Made by a program: the position numbers and the translations under genes. From Dysidea avara (Eukaryota; Porifera; Demospongiae; Dictyoceratida; Dysideidae), in contig NC_089274.1 of NCBI RefSeq assembly GCF_963678975.1, positions 27,033,053-27,097,052 on the forward strand: a stretch of DNA of 64,000 nucleotides. The letters run 5' to 3'. The notes under the pieces are model-generated. The model saw nothing but the letters and a program-made list of their open reading frames with translations. It was not told the DNA's origin and searched no databases. Below, one piece after another: positions 23,963 to 34,846 of this stretch (its first letter is position 1; each line of letters opens with the position of its first letter).

Positions 23963-25290
23963 TTACAAGGCTAACACTTTAAAAAAAGCACAGTCATCCT
24001 TGACATATTGACAAAATGGGGTGTTTTTGTAAAAGTCTACAACAGAGATACAGTTAACAATTCCCAAACCTAAACCTTCGTCATCATTCTCTACCCTAGA
24101 AGCAGAAGAAGCTGGAGTATCCTTGTCATATGTTATCCTTATAACACGGTGATGATCATTGCTAACTTGATTCGTGGCTGTCACTTGAAATTGCTGTTTT
24201 AATGGCCATGTCAGCTTCTCATCGTGTTCCCCTTTCATGATACGCATAAAGATTGACAAGTGAGTGCCTGCTCCATTAACAGCCGTAAGCTCATCTTGTA
24301 ACCTTCACAACGTGTGTAAAAAGCACTGGAAGATATATACTGCTTCACCTTACTTAGCTCTGAAAACTTGACAACAACTGGAAGAACATTATTTACTGGA
24401 GATATTGCTGCTAAGGAAGACAAATGAAAATACCATCCTGCACCAACTGTACTTCCACCTGATGAGCCCATTCTACCACTCTGATTCAAGAGTAGACACT
24501 TCTCTAAGGAACTAATTCTCTTAAGGGCTCCTTTTAGCTGTTCTTCAGTTTTGGTCATCTTTTGCTGCATGAACATCATATGCTCTTCTGTATTTTTCCC
24601 GTTGTGTCTATTTTGGTCTTTACGCGGGAACTCAGCATCACACCCCACCTTGTGATACTCGCACTTAACAATTTCAAGTGGGCACACATTCCTGTGGTCA
24701 TCCATGTCTTCACGGGGGATGTTTATGATTCTTCCATGAGCCTTGCAATAATTGGGACAGGGTAGGGGTACTTTAAGGCATAGCTTCAAATGTGTACCAT
24801 CAGCAAAGTGTTCCACATGGCAGTAGGTGCACTCGACTTTACGATGTGAACAATAGTTTTTCTCATGAATCAGCAAGTGTCGTCGTTGTACTCTATCACC
24901 ACATAAATTGCCACATTCTACTTCTGCAAACTGACAACCATCGTTATCACTAAGGTGGCCACAAATCGAGCTTAGCTTGTCAATCCATCTGCAACCACTC
25001 TTCTTATTGGTGCAATAAATATCTAAACTTTTGACTTCTCTATCTATCTGCTTGTTTGGATACGTGACAAACTTTTCATCTCGACACATGGGGCAACCAC
25101 TACTGGTATCAGGACTGGATCTTCCTTTCCTTTCTTGAGTACAGGACTTACAGAAGACGTGTCCGCAGCACACAGACAGGTAAGGATCTCGGCTAGGACA
25201 TTGGCATATCACGCAAATCACACGGTCTAGCGGGGTACTGACGAATTCGTACTTATATCCTCCACGAGTTTCAGGGACTTCTGAAGCCAT
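23963..25290 (-). CDS. RING / TRAF-zinc-finger / MATH protein, one frame break
   Basis: Intronless. The first frame (25290-24235) starts MASEVPETRGGYKYEF and carries a C3HC4 RING (from C26/C29, with CCGHVFCKSC and CPMC). Several TRAF-type zinc fingers follow (about residues 85-250), then a short coiled coil (about 260-290) and the start of the MATH domain up to GYKM. Just after GYKM the homology moves to another frame (TAVNGAGTHLSIFMRIMKG, continuing to QYVKDDCAFF, stop near 23963). The intact paralogue at 50977-52344 reads GYKMRLLVYPNG...GTHLSVYL here, so a single-base loss in genome or assembly is the simplest explanation. Related proteins are E3 ligases or trimeric signalling adaptors. Full length would be about 440 residues. 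A young pseudogene is the alternative. Confidence 0.9.
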
Positions 25291-25839
25291 GTACTATCTG
25301 AAATATCACATAGAGACGCACAAACGAGAACAGCACCAGTCCACGTGGTTTATCACGTGAATTATATATGCATGCACCGAAAATGCAGCTTGTCTAAAGT
25401 GGCATCGCCTGATGTGAGGTCCGAGTCACTGAGAATGTTGAATCATGCAAAGATGAGACCATTTAGCGTGATAGTGCTCCTTCTGGTGCAGTCGGTGGTG
25501 CAGGTGGCAGTACACAGAGGTGAATATATAGTCTACGATTCAGTAAAGACTATAATCATAGTGTCTCGAGAGGGATTCAGAGCACAAGAGAGCTCTAGTG
25601 CTAGTTCTAGAAAAGGTGATGTTCAGCTGTTTTTTAGTACCTAGCTACTTAGGCTACTAGATTGTCTTACAGATGAAGACCAGCAGCTTAACATGGCTGT
25701 ACTGATGATTATATAATAGCTATTTCAATCAGCCGTTAGAGATGTTCAACTGGTGGTGATGCTGAAGAAGCATGTGATCAGATGTAGATGATGGAAAGAA
25801 AGGTATGATTAGTTATCTTGTTAGTTTAGTTGCCCCACT

Positions 25840-26156
25840 CAGGGGTGGATCCAGAGTTTGGAAAGGGGGGGGGTGCACTTTGCTCAAAAGTTAAAGAGCA
25901 AAAAAAAGAAAAAAGGTCACAGTAATAATTTACCAAATATATTTACTATAAAGTATATAAAGATCTTTATTCAGATCCTTATTCATAGCTTCATCATAGT
26001 TAAGCTACACTGCCTCATGAACACTGTGACTGCTTTATTAGAGTGACTGCTCTATTAGAGTATCTCGATCTTGTATGCAATTTTTTCTGAAAGGGATCTT
26101 AGTGAAGGAGAAGGGGGGCACGTGCCCCCTGTGCCCCCCCCCTGGATCCACCACTG
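25840..26156 (-). mobile_element. hAT-like MITE, CAGGGGYGGATCC family, copy 1
   Basis: It starts CAGGGGTGGATCCAGAGTTT and ends in the inverted CAGTGGTGGATCCAGG with G/C runs beside it. Inside are a (G)AAAAAAAGAAAAAAGGTCAC box, CTGCCTCATGAACA and two CTCTATTAGAGTATCTCGATC modules. The order is the reverse of copies at 37745-38070 and 53063-53367. Flanks share only CCACT, so the duplication is decayed. Confidence 0.78.
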
Positions 26157-26430
26157 CCACTACACCTTCCTCCCTAAGTGAACTTTATTTTTTGGGCCCA
26201 CTTCTATCTTAGAACATTTTCACCTTTTGTGAACATACCGTTTTTATTTGTTTTACGGAAATCACATTGTTCGAACGATAAGCAGGTGGATAAAACAGTG
26301 TGTTCCTCGAGGTGTTCCTCATCTTCTCAAGTGATGTTGTGAATTCTACAGAGGTGAACATTTCCTTCTTCAACAAGGCACATCTTTTTGCAACATATGG
26401 GTGACTGGCAGAATTACTGAAGCTAGGAGC

Positions 26431-26735
26431 AAGGGGGTAGCACTCCAATATAGCCTGTACTCTGATCTTTGTCCTCGGTCAAAGTGATAAAACTCGAAAA
26501 ATAAGCCTTGACCTTTGACTTTTGCTAAAAATTGCACTTGACTCTTGACCAAATTGCAGTATATTTTAGTAAAATTACGTTCACGTTGCTATTCTAAAAG
26601 TATCGATCGTGGTATATACTTCACAAAATCGTGCTTGTCCTTTGACCAGCTGCAAAATTCTAGCTTGACTTTTGACTTTCACTTTAACCAAGGATGAAGA
26701 TCGGAGTACAGGATATATTGGAGTGCCACCCCCTT
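26431..26735. mobile_element. Inverted-repeat element, AAGGGGGTRGCACTCCAATA ends
   Basis: About 38 bp at each end pair (AAGGGGGTAGCACTCC and its complement, then a GTACTCYGATCTT word). The inner part has internal mirror words such as CTTGACTTTTGACTTT. Flanks CTAGGAGC and GTAGGAGT agree at six of eight positions, consistent with an aged 8-bp duplication. Non-coding. Confidence 0.65.
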
Positions 26736-27267
26736 GTAGGAGTGAAGAAATGAAGTAAGAACACAGCATCACAAGTAGTGAAAACTAGAAACATACATGG
26801 TGTCAAAGTTTAAACTGAAATTGTTGGTTAATTGTATGCTCTGAAATTACATGAGTACATTCAGTGCCACTAGTTAGTTTGTTCCCATGAAAGCATAGAG
26901 CTACTGAATCATGTCCGTGAACTGAGTGGAATTAGTATTTACTCTACAAGTGTTTGCATCAACTGGGTGAATGGGAAGGGAAGCACTCACTTTCACTAGC
27001 TATATGTATAGCTGTGAGAAACTGTATAAGTCAAAACTAATAATGTGGACTGCCTGCCAACCGGCATAGTTTAGAGCCATTAAAATGATGTCAGGAATTG
27101 ACTGTAATTAGTTATAGTGACTGTTAGTAGTTATTATTGTTATGATGTAATGTATCACGTGTGTGCAGTTAGAGTTCTGAGATAAGTTAACATGGCATCA
27201 GCGTAGTATCCACAAGCGTTGGCTTGATCTCACCGCGTGTCCGCTCTCGAGCCTTATACTCATCACC

Positions 27268-27290
27268 GCCCCCCCCCCCCCCCCCCCCCT
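27268..27290 (+). repeat. Poly-C tract
   Basis: About 22 C residues in a row. Length is prone to sequencing error. It is not associated with a recognised element. Confidence 0.9.
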
Positions 27291-27747
27291 GCAAATGGAA
27301 ATCTATTACAATTAACTTTGAATAGTGCCCTATCCTCAAATAGCATGGTACTCAGTCTCATGGATGCGGCAAGTCAGTGTAACTGGTAAAAAAATTTATC
27401 TGATTTTGCTTTAAGGATTTCTAATATGGTTGTAGACTCCTATATAAGACATTGTGTATACTGTATAGTAGCAATGGTAAGGGACTTATTTCAGAATGGC
27501 CTTAACCCCTGCACCTAGATTATTCTTCATTGGCCTGCCAGGTTGGGATAAAACTTCATGAAATGTAAGATTAATTTGGTATGGCCTAATTGGGGTCACT
27601 TGCCTATTTTGATGAAGTATGGCACAATGGTGGATTTGAAACCATTTTTTACAGGCTCATTATTCTTGATTTAGTGAATGCTTTAGTCTACCAATGTGTC
27701 CAGGTATACTGGTAGGGATGGCTTACGGTATGGGCAATCCTATATAT

Positions 27748-28023
27748 ACTAGATGAATAAAAAATTAGAAATTTTAAAATGGGAATAGGAATCGCTGAAA
27801 AAGCCACCAAACAAGAAGGGATCGCTGGGGTGGTAATGTAAACCACAAATCCCTATTTTGACTCTGTCATAAATATTTAGTTACATGCTCCAGTCATTTT
27901 GAAATGAGTCAAAATAGGGATTTGTGGTTTGCATTACCACCCCAGCGATCCCTTCTTGTTTGGTGGGTTTATTCAGCAATCCCTATTCCCATTTTAAAAT
28001 TTCTAATTTTTTATTCATCTAGT
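27748..28023. mobile_element. Foldback MITE, about 120-bp arms
   Basis: The ends ACTAGATGAATAAAAAATTA and its complement open arms that pair almost perfectly, including GAAGGGATCGCTGGGGTGG and CACAAATCCCTATTTTGACT. A loop of about 45 bp separates them. The AT-rich, ACTAG-starting ends resemble those of the foldback at 14622-14895, suggesting related families. Confidence 0.85.
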
Positions 28024-28529
28024 TTGTGTACTTTTTACTTAATCCAATAATGGATTTGTTTTATTGATAATGATAATTATTGTAGATACAAGTCTCTTAT
28101 AGTCATGTTGTCACATTAGCATCCTAATGCAGAGTTCATGAATACACACCAGATGGTATGATACTGAGCTAGCTACCTGTCACAAGACATGGAACTCTGA
28201 CAAGTATATAATTATAAGTTAAAATAGTCGGTGGCTGTGCATTTATTGTTTGAGCCAGGACCTTATACAATAAAAATCACATGCAGATTTTCCATGGGTG
28301 CATGCATGGACTTAACATTGGCTCACTGGTGCACAGTTGTATTAAATGATAATATAATGTAGTTTGTGCAGCTAGAGTTTGTCATTCGTGTGAGTACTGT
28401 TTCCACATGGCATATATACCACAGTGAAGAAATCTATGTTGACATGTGTGAATGCATATGGCTTCCCACAGACAATATGTGGCATCCACAAATAAATTGT
28501 TTCACACACCAGAGAGAGGGAGACGTCTT

Positions 28530-29265
28530 GTTTTGTTAAGACAAAATACAACTTAAGTACAGGGGTCTAGACTCAGGGGTACCAAGCACTGGATAAACAG
28601 TACAGGAGCCCTGACAAGACTTACACTATTAAATTACGATACAAAAATAATAATTATAGCATGCAATTTTAGGCAAACTGATAGATCCCAGTCCAGGGAG
28701 GCTCTAAAATTAAAAATTCTGTATGAGCAGGAGACAGCAATGCGAGCAGCCTGCTCAAACAGGAATCTTATGGTCTTCTTTGCCACTTCACAAGCATTGG
28801 CTACTTGGGCAATTGTGTCTGGCCTAATCTCAATGGAAATAAGATTGACAGACTCATAAGCCAGAAAGCTGAAGGTCATATTGTAAACAGCTATACCGGT
28901 CTTCCTTCCTAGCTCTAGCAGCCAAAAGATGTTGCTGGGTATTGGTGGGAATAGTTAGTTCAAACAAACAGATAATTATTGGAAACTAAACAAATGAACA
29001 GATGGAATTATTGGAAACTAAAACCAAGTCAGGTCTGCTAAGGGCGGAGGAAAGATTGGTTGGAATAGTGCTGGGAGGGTAGACACTATAGCAAGATATC
29101 CTGGAAGGTCAGCATAGAGTTTAAAACTGTCAGGTAAGTGCTGTTGGAGTCCATGAACGAGAACCTGTAGGACTGAATCATGTCTCCAGGTATACCTGCC
29201 TTGATCAAGAGCAACAGGACATCCAGTCAAGATATGGTTTGTTGTGGGCTGGCTAGCTAGACAAA
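28530..29265 (-). mobile_element. LINE-like reverse transcriptase C-terminal fragment (family L3)
   Basis: The minus strand encodes CPVALDQGRYTWRHDSVLQV at about 29220 and AARARKEDRYSCL near 28915. Further on come VAKKTIRFLFEQAARIAVSC and SYRIF at 28800-28690, followed by a 3' UTR. The same C-terminal region occurs on the plus strand near 55230-55700. The catalytic part is absent. It is a 5'-truncated non-LTR retroelement with frame changes between blocks. Confidence 0.65.
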
Positions 29266-29826
29266 GCTTAAGGGTGGCTCATCATTATACATATAGAGTT
29301 AGCCTGTAGATTAGCTAATCTGCATGCACACACATACAGTCAGATACTGTGTGGCTGTAATGTTTATTGTACACCATGGGTATTCAGCAGCATGAAGCCA
29401 TGTTGTTTACACAATGTGGTCAGACAATTAAGGCACTCACAAATAGTTTTAATTAACATGACTAACTGACTCCACCCAACTTGAGGCTTTGCATGGAAAG
29501 GAAATGTAACAATAAATAATCTCTGGTATCAGTGCTATTACTTCATTATGTTTCTGTGAGAGAGCACTTGTATGGTCACTTGTATAGCAAATCGCGATCG
29601 TGCCCTTACAGGAAGAAGTATACTCACCATGCAGAGACGCTATGCGCGATCTTCTAAGTGTATGAAGCGCTGTTACATCCTTGAGTACTACATTAAACAC
29701 TACAACTGAACAAAGCAGTCACAAAACAGAATCCTGTAATTTTATTGTTATATGGCTTCTTTAATATACGGAACTGTGCCAATAGTGCATGGCGAAAAGA
29801 ACTTAGAAAAATTTCGACGTGTGGGG

Positions 29827-30531
29827 CAGACCTCTCAACTTGGAACTGGAGTTAACCTTAAGACACCCCAAGTGCATGGCCTCATGCAACAGTGGGGTTA
29901 ACACGCACACGGAATGTCAGCAAGCATGAACTAGCTATACTGCATGCATACTGCTGTTATTCGCAGCTTATTTCTATGCTTTATGGTGTTAATCTACACA
30001 TAGAATCTAAGCAACCTGGAATTCCAAGCACGGTGTAGCATCACGTGAATCATAAATCTGCTTATTCAGCTTTACTGATTGCCTATCTTTGTGATGATTG
30101 TAGGTATCACTAATCCTTTCACTAAGCTTAGGTCCGAATCTGGCCTCCACTCTGGCACATGGTATATTCAAGTCCCACCGTCTATCTTAGTAACCAAGTC
30201 CATTAATGCTAGAATAACTTATTTACTACTAAACAAAAACGAGAATTCACCTTACCATGCTGTAATACAGCCTTGGGTTACAGGTTGGCTCCAGTCTTTT
30301 ATAGATTTGAGCGCCATAAATTTTAAATATTTATCACATGAGTACTATTTCTTATATTAAGTTGACGAAAAGTTTTCGATTGTGAGTTTGAGTTTTATTT
30401 ATAGGCGAAAACCTTGAGAATTCTTGATATCTGGAGCGTGACCTTGGGAAATTAGCACCTAACTGTGAGACCTTGAGGAGAGGCCCAAAAACTTGAGTCT
30501 CACGGTGAAACCGTGAGAGTTGAGAGGTCTG
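29827..30531. mobile_element. Possible short-TIR element, CAGACCTCTCAACT ends
   Basis: The 14-bp ends CAGACCTCTCAACT and AGTTGAGAGGTCTG are perfect inverted copies, with GTGGGG immediately outside both (29821-29826, 30532-30537). Inside, repeated ACCTTGAG-like words lie near the right end. CAG-type ends suggest a hAT-like origin, but the flanking repeat is short. No transposase. Confidence 0.55.
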
Positions 30532-30539
30532 GTGGGGTG

Positions 30540-32540
30540 GTTCGCAATCTGTGGAATACAGGCTTATTAATAGGTCATGGACACGCAGAAGGACTCAGTG
30601 AGCATGGCTATATAGTTTTTAGCTCGAAAAAGTTAATAACTTTTGCTGTACATGAGTGAAACAAAAGAAGAATAATAATAATAATATGAATAATATGAAG
30701 ATGAACAAAATGGCAAATTTCAGTTTAGTCCCAAATGCACATACTGTTTCCTTTTTACTTGATACTTACTAGTGGACCAATACTCATTGGAAATAACCAC
30801 TAGACGGTTGTTTTGAGTTGGAGGATACTTTCCAAGGTGGTTTTTAGGCGTACGTTCGATTAGAGTTTTTGCAAAAAACATGGGCGATCCCTATTATGAA
30901 CCCACTATCGTGGTTCATGATACATGTATATTAATACCATACCTGTTTCACTGCCCATACAAAAGTCTCAATAGTAGCAGTGAAATTTATCCCGTATTTC
31001 ACTGGTAGCAGTGAAAAAATTGTAATTGCAATTTCATTTGCTAGAATTTATGTTAACAATGTAGCGCCAATTAGTGTTGACGCATGTTTAGTACATAGTG
31101 ACAAATTGCGTGCATAGCAACGCTAATGCACAGCATGCGTATATGCAGCAAGTATGGTATTAACTGGGAATAGCATGGGTAGCAGTGAAATGTTTATGTG
31201 GCCTTATAAACACTGAACATTAAATTTGACACCAGCCTATTATAATGTGTTTTTACTATAACTACATGTTGCGCTGCATTGCTAAAAATCTGCGTTGCTG
31301 CTAGCTAACAGTACTATAATATGGCTATATATGCAATGTTGTACCTTATGCTCAGTTCCATATTATCTGAATAATAGAGAGCTTATGGGTGTAAGCAACT
31401 CTTTTAGAAGAATTGTTTTTTGGCTGCTTTGCATTAACATATGGTAAATACGTAGTTAATGTAAAATTAACTGTCATGTCAAATAGCTTCTGTGTGATTG
31501 CTTGGTTCTAAAGAACCAAAGCATATATTAAAGTATAGTAAATCTAAAATTTGTCCAATGTACATCCAGCAGCAAAAGACTATATTTCTTTACATTTGTT
31601 TTAGCTATAATGCATGTATGGGGTTTCAGCAGTTTCAGTCCATTTGATCCTGTACGCGAAGTCTTGTATTGAAAAAGTAAAGCTCTTCTAATATGTCACA
31701 ATATCGATCTTCTGATATGCATTTTCACAGGCACTGAAGTATGTAGCATGGTGAAAACTTATTTACAATTATTGTTAGAATAATAGTGGTAAGTATCCAA
31801 AACAGAACTGAATACTTGCAGTATCATGTGATTAATGTGCACATGATCTGTGAACAAAGCTATAATTATATTGAATAATCTGATGCTCAGCTGTCTCTGT
31901 AATTTTTATGTCTTGGTAGAAATGAAGCCTCTTTGTTAACAGTAAAAATGTTTCTTATATAATGTAATTGTTACTTTCTTATCCCTATCTGTGTCGTTTT
32001 CTTTACCTTATCAAAGATCATTGGTATAATTTATGGATAGGAAACTAATAAAATAATTAATATAAGTCTATGTGCCCTAAAGGAAAGACCAAAAGAGCCA
32101 GTTAGTACTTTGATTTCTTCCGAGATCATAGACAAAGGAAACATTTTAATATATGTTGATGTCCATAGAATGATGTAATCTGGGGGAAGCCCAATGGGTT
32201 TCCCTGTGACTAAAAGAAATTCACAGCCCATTACAAGAAAGGACATCAAACAAGAGGCATATATTAAACATTGAGGTGGTCTATTAAATACATACAAAGT
32301 TTGAACTAGAACTTAAACTGTAATGGAATTTATCCTTCATATTGTGTATACACAAATACAGATAACTTCTTTCTCAGTATCTTAGTGTGAGACTGACAAT
32401 ACACCCTGAGGGACTCTTAGACATGCAGACAGCTATATCTCTGTCATGGTGTGAGCATGTGTGATTGCTGTAATAGGGTGATTGTTAACCATACAGCAAA
32501 ATGCGAAAAACATATGCTGTTGACACAATCTATATTTAAG
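30540..32540. other. Non-coding stretch, no gene recognised
   Basis: AT-rich DNA with an ATA-rich simple repeat near 30670 and short open frames that show no recognisable domain. Nothing else could be supported. Confidence 0.5.
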
Positions 32541-32559
32541 TAGATTGTTACATACTGGT

Positions 32560-33800
32560 ATTCCCTCTATCCATCTTTTACACCATCAGCATTACTCCTG
32601 TGTATTATGATATTAAGTTTCAATCATGTCTAACCATTAATGATTACAACGTAGTTATCACTAACACACATAAGGATTCTGGTCACAAATAGGCTCATCA
32701 GACTGAGGAAGGGACTGTACATACTAAATAGGATTTCCAGTGACTAGTAGCTATATGCAGACACATACTACAGTAGCAGGATGCTATAATCACTATTACT
32801 ACTACTGCTTGCTATAATGTCCGCCTTTTCAAACATACTTTCTGTAACAACTTTAAAACAGGCTGTAGGACCAGAAGTCCTACAGACCTAGCACTTGTGC
32901 TGTAAAGTCTTAAATAAATAAATAAATAATGTGGCTTGTTTCAGTTACTTTGTATCCTTCATAATTATTAGTAGCATGGCATGTGACATACATATAGCTC
33001 CATACAGTTATGAAGGTGTTACTTTGTAAGATATTTGTAGTTATACAGACATAGGATGCAGCTTGATGCATGTACAATGGTGTATGTATACTTATGTGTA
33101 AGCAATGCATGCATGTATGTGTTAGTAAACAGTATATGACAATAACAGACATACTGTTACACCCTCAGATCCCCCTTCATACTATGTTAGGTGATGATGA
33201 AACTTTACCAAACAATTAATTATAGTACACATACCTAAATTATTTTTGTGGTAATTCCCCAATGGTGTTTTGCCACAAGTTAAGTTATTTATAGCAGGTG
33301 AGTCAGCATGCCACATAATGGCACATAAGCACTCTAACTATAATATGAATTGCCAGTGCATTAAATACATCAATAATTTATTTTTTGCTACCAGTAGCAT
33401 TCATACTACAGAGTGTAATGGATACACTCAACAGTAAAGTTACCTTTGTGGAATCATTACTATGTGCACATGATGTGGGCTGTGTATATAGATAAGGTTA
33501 TTACATATACGTATATATACATACATGGGGCATCTACAAAGCTGACATGAGCAATTGGTGGTTACATTATACTGTCACATGGTCAGAACGTCCACCACAT
33601 GGGATATTACCATTTACGTATAATTACAATCACCAACTGCATAGCTTGGTGAAAAGTTTCCACATTGTTCCAACCTCCACTAAACCCACACTGAAATAAA
33701 AGTACCTTCTATTCTCAAAAGCAGTACTGAGGCCTCCATAGGATGTTCAACTTGTTATTATAATATATGCCAGTTTATGGTCGTGCAGCTGTCACATTAT
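32560..33800 (+). repeat. Diverged 1.2-kb duplication, copy 1
   Basis: In the same order and orientation this matches 43840-45010. Shared blocks include TAAGGATTCTGGTCAC, GATGATGAAACTTTACC, GTGAGTCAGCATGC, and ACTGAAATAAAAGTACCT / ATTGAAATAGAAGTACCT. A SINE tail is inserted in this copy. There is no conserved reading frame, so it is either a segmental duplication or two copies of an unknown long repeat. Confidence 0.65.
32855..32930 (+). mobile_element. SINE S1 tail fragment
   Basis: It reads GCTGTAGGACCAGAAGTCCT, then ACTTGTGCTGTAAAGTCTTA and (AAAT)n. This is the same 3' end as the S1 copies at 15.9 and 21.3 kb, in plus orientation. The tRNA-like head is missing. Confidence 0.65.
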
Positions 33801-34194
33801 TAATAGTTACTGTATAGCAGCATTTTAGTACTCAAATGTCTTTAATTTGTTTTGTATATATAATTATGTTGATGGAGTGCCTCTCAGAAAAAAAAGCACA
33901 ATATTTAGTAGCTACATTTCTCCATGTTGGAAATAGTTCATATTCATATAGGATGTCACATATCCAAGATTGAATACCTTGTAAATAATGTGATGATAAG
34001 CCAGCACGAGACAGGTGCAGCACACCTATACATGCATAACAAACATTCCATGATGTTCCATCATTATGTTGTATATGTAAGTGTTCTTTGAGTGAGTTAC
34101 TCATGCAAGTCCAGTTGGAGAAAAGGAGGTGAAACAGAGATAGAACATCATAAAAGTGATTAATTGAAATCTAACAAGAGACATGGTAGTATTG

Positions 34195-34335
34195 GTCAGT
34201 GGCAATAAATTCAACGTTTACAGAATCGTGCAGCCCGACTTACATCACCTCAACAAACATGACCACATCACCACTTACTGTAATTGATTACAATGGCTTA
34301 AGCTTGAACTATTGGTAGTACTTGTGTAATGTATC
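34195..34335 (+). mobile_element. Small LINE fragment beside a foldback element
   Basis: The plus strand can be read as RLQNRAARL, a motif common between the RT thumb and C-terminal domain of CR1-like LINEs. A QWLKL-like word follows about 25 codons later. Stops interrupt it. It ends where the foldback element at 34336 begins. Confidence 0.4.
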
Positions 34336-34665
34336 ATCTAATCCAAAACAGCCAAGCTGTAAAAAAAAGTGTGCGGCCCTCAAAAAGGCTATGGTGAAAA
34401 AAGATGTGAAATCCAAGGTGGCGGCCAAGAAATGGCTGTGATGGTAGGTTAATGGTAAAAATTGTAATAACGACACTTCAGGTGAATTTTTGTGCCGCTT
34501 GGTCTTGGCACAAAATTCACCTAAATTGTCATTATTAAAATTTTTACCATTAACCTACCATCACAGCCATTTCTTGGCCGCCACCTTGGATTTCACATCT
34601 TTTTTCACCATAGCCTTTTTGAGGGCCGCACACTTTTTTTATAGCTTGGCTGTTTTGGATTAGAT
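34336..34665. mobile_element. Nearly perfect foldback element, about 150-bp arms
   Basis: The arms run from ATCTAATCCAAAACAGCCAA to its complement and pair almost base for base, with a loop of about 25-35 bp around 34495. Words include GTGTGCGGCCCTCAAAAAGG and CAAGGTGGCGGCCAAGAAAT. Such high arm identity implies a young insertion or gene-conversion between arms. Non-coding. Confidence 0.88.
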
Positions 34666-34846
34666 TTCATTTCTTTTTGTATTTGTATACCCCAAAGCCG
34701 GCCTATGGCCAGCTTTGGGACTTTTTTAACCTATCTTTTTTTCTTTACCACAGGAAGAAGAAAAGATGAAGTAGATGTACTTTAAATATTTTATCAGTAA
34801 ATGTACAAATTATATATATAATACATATATTTATAAAGAAATCTCC

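Noticed and set aside
25345-25644. 99-codon plus-strand frame upstream of the RING/MATH gene
   Set aside because: It lies head-to-head with the minus-strand gene in its 5' flank, has no domain and no splice support.
27115-27245. ACATGGCATCAGCG word resembling a primer-binding site of an LTR element
   Set aside because: No pair of long terminal repeats or coding parts was seen nearby, so the match is not supported.
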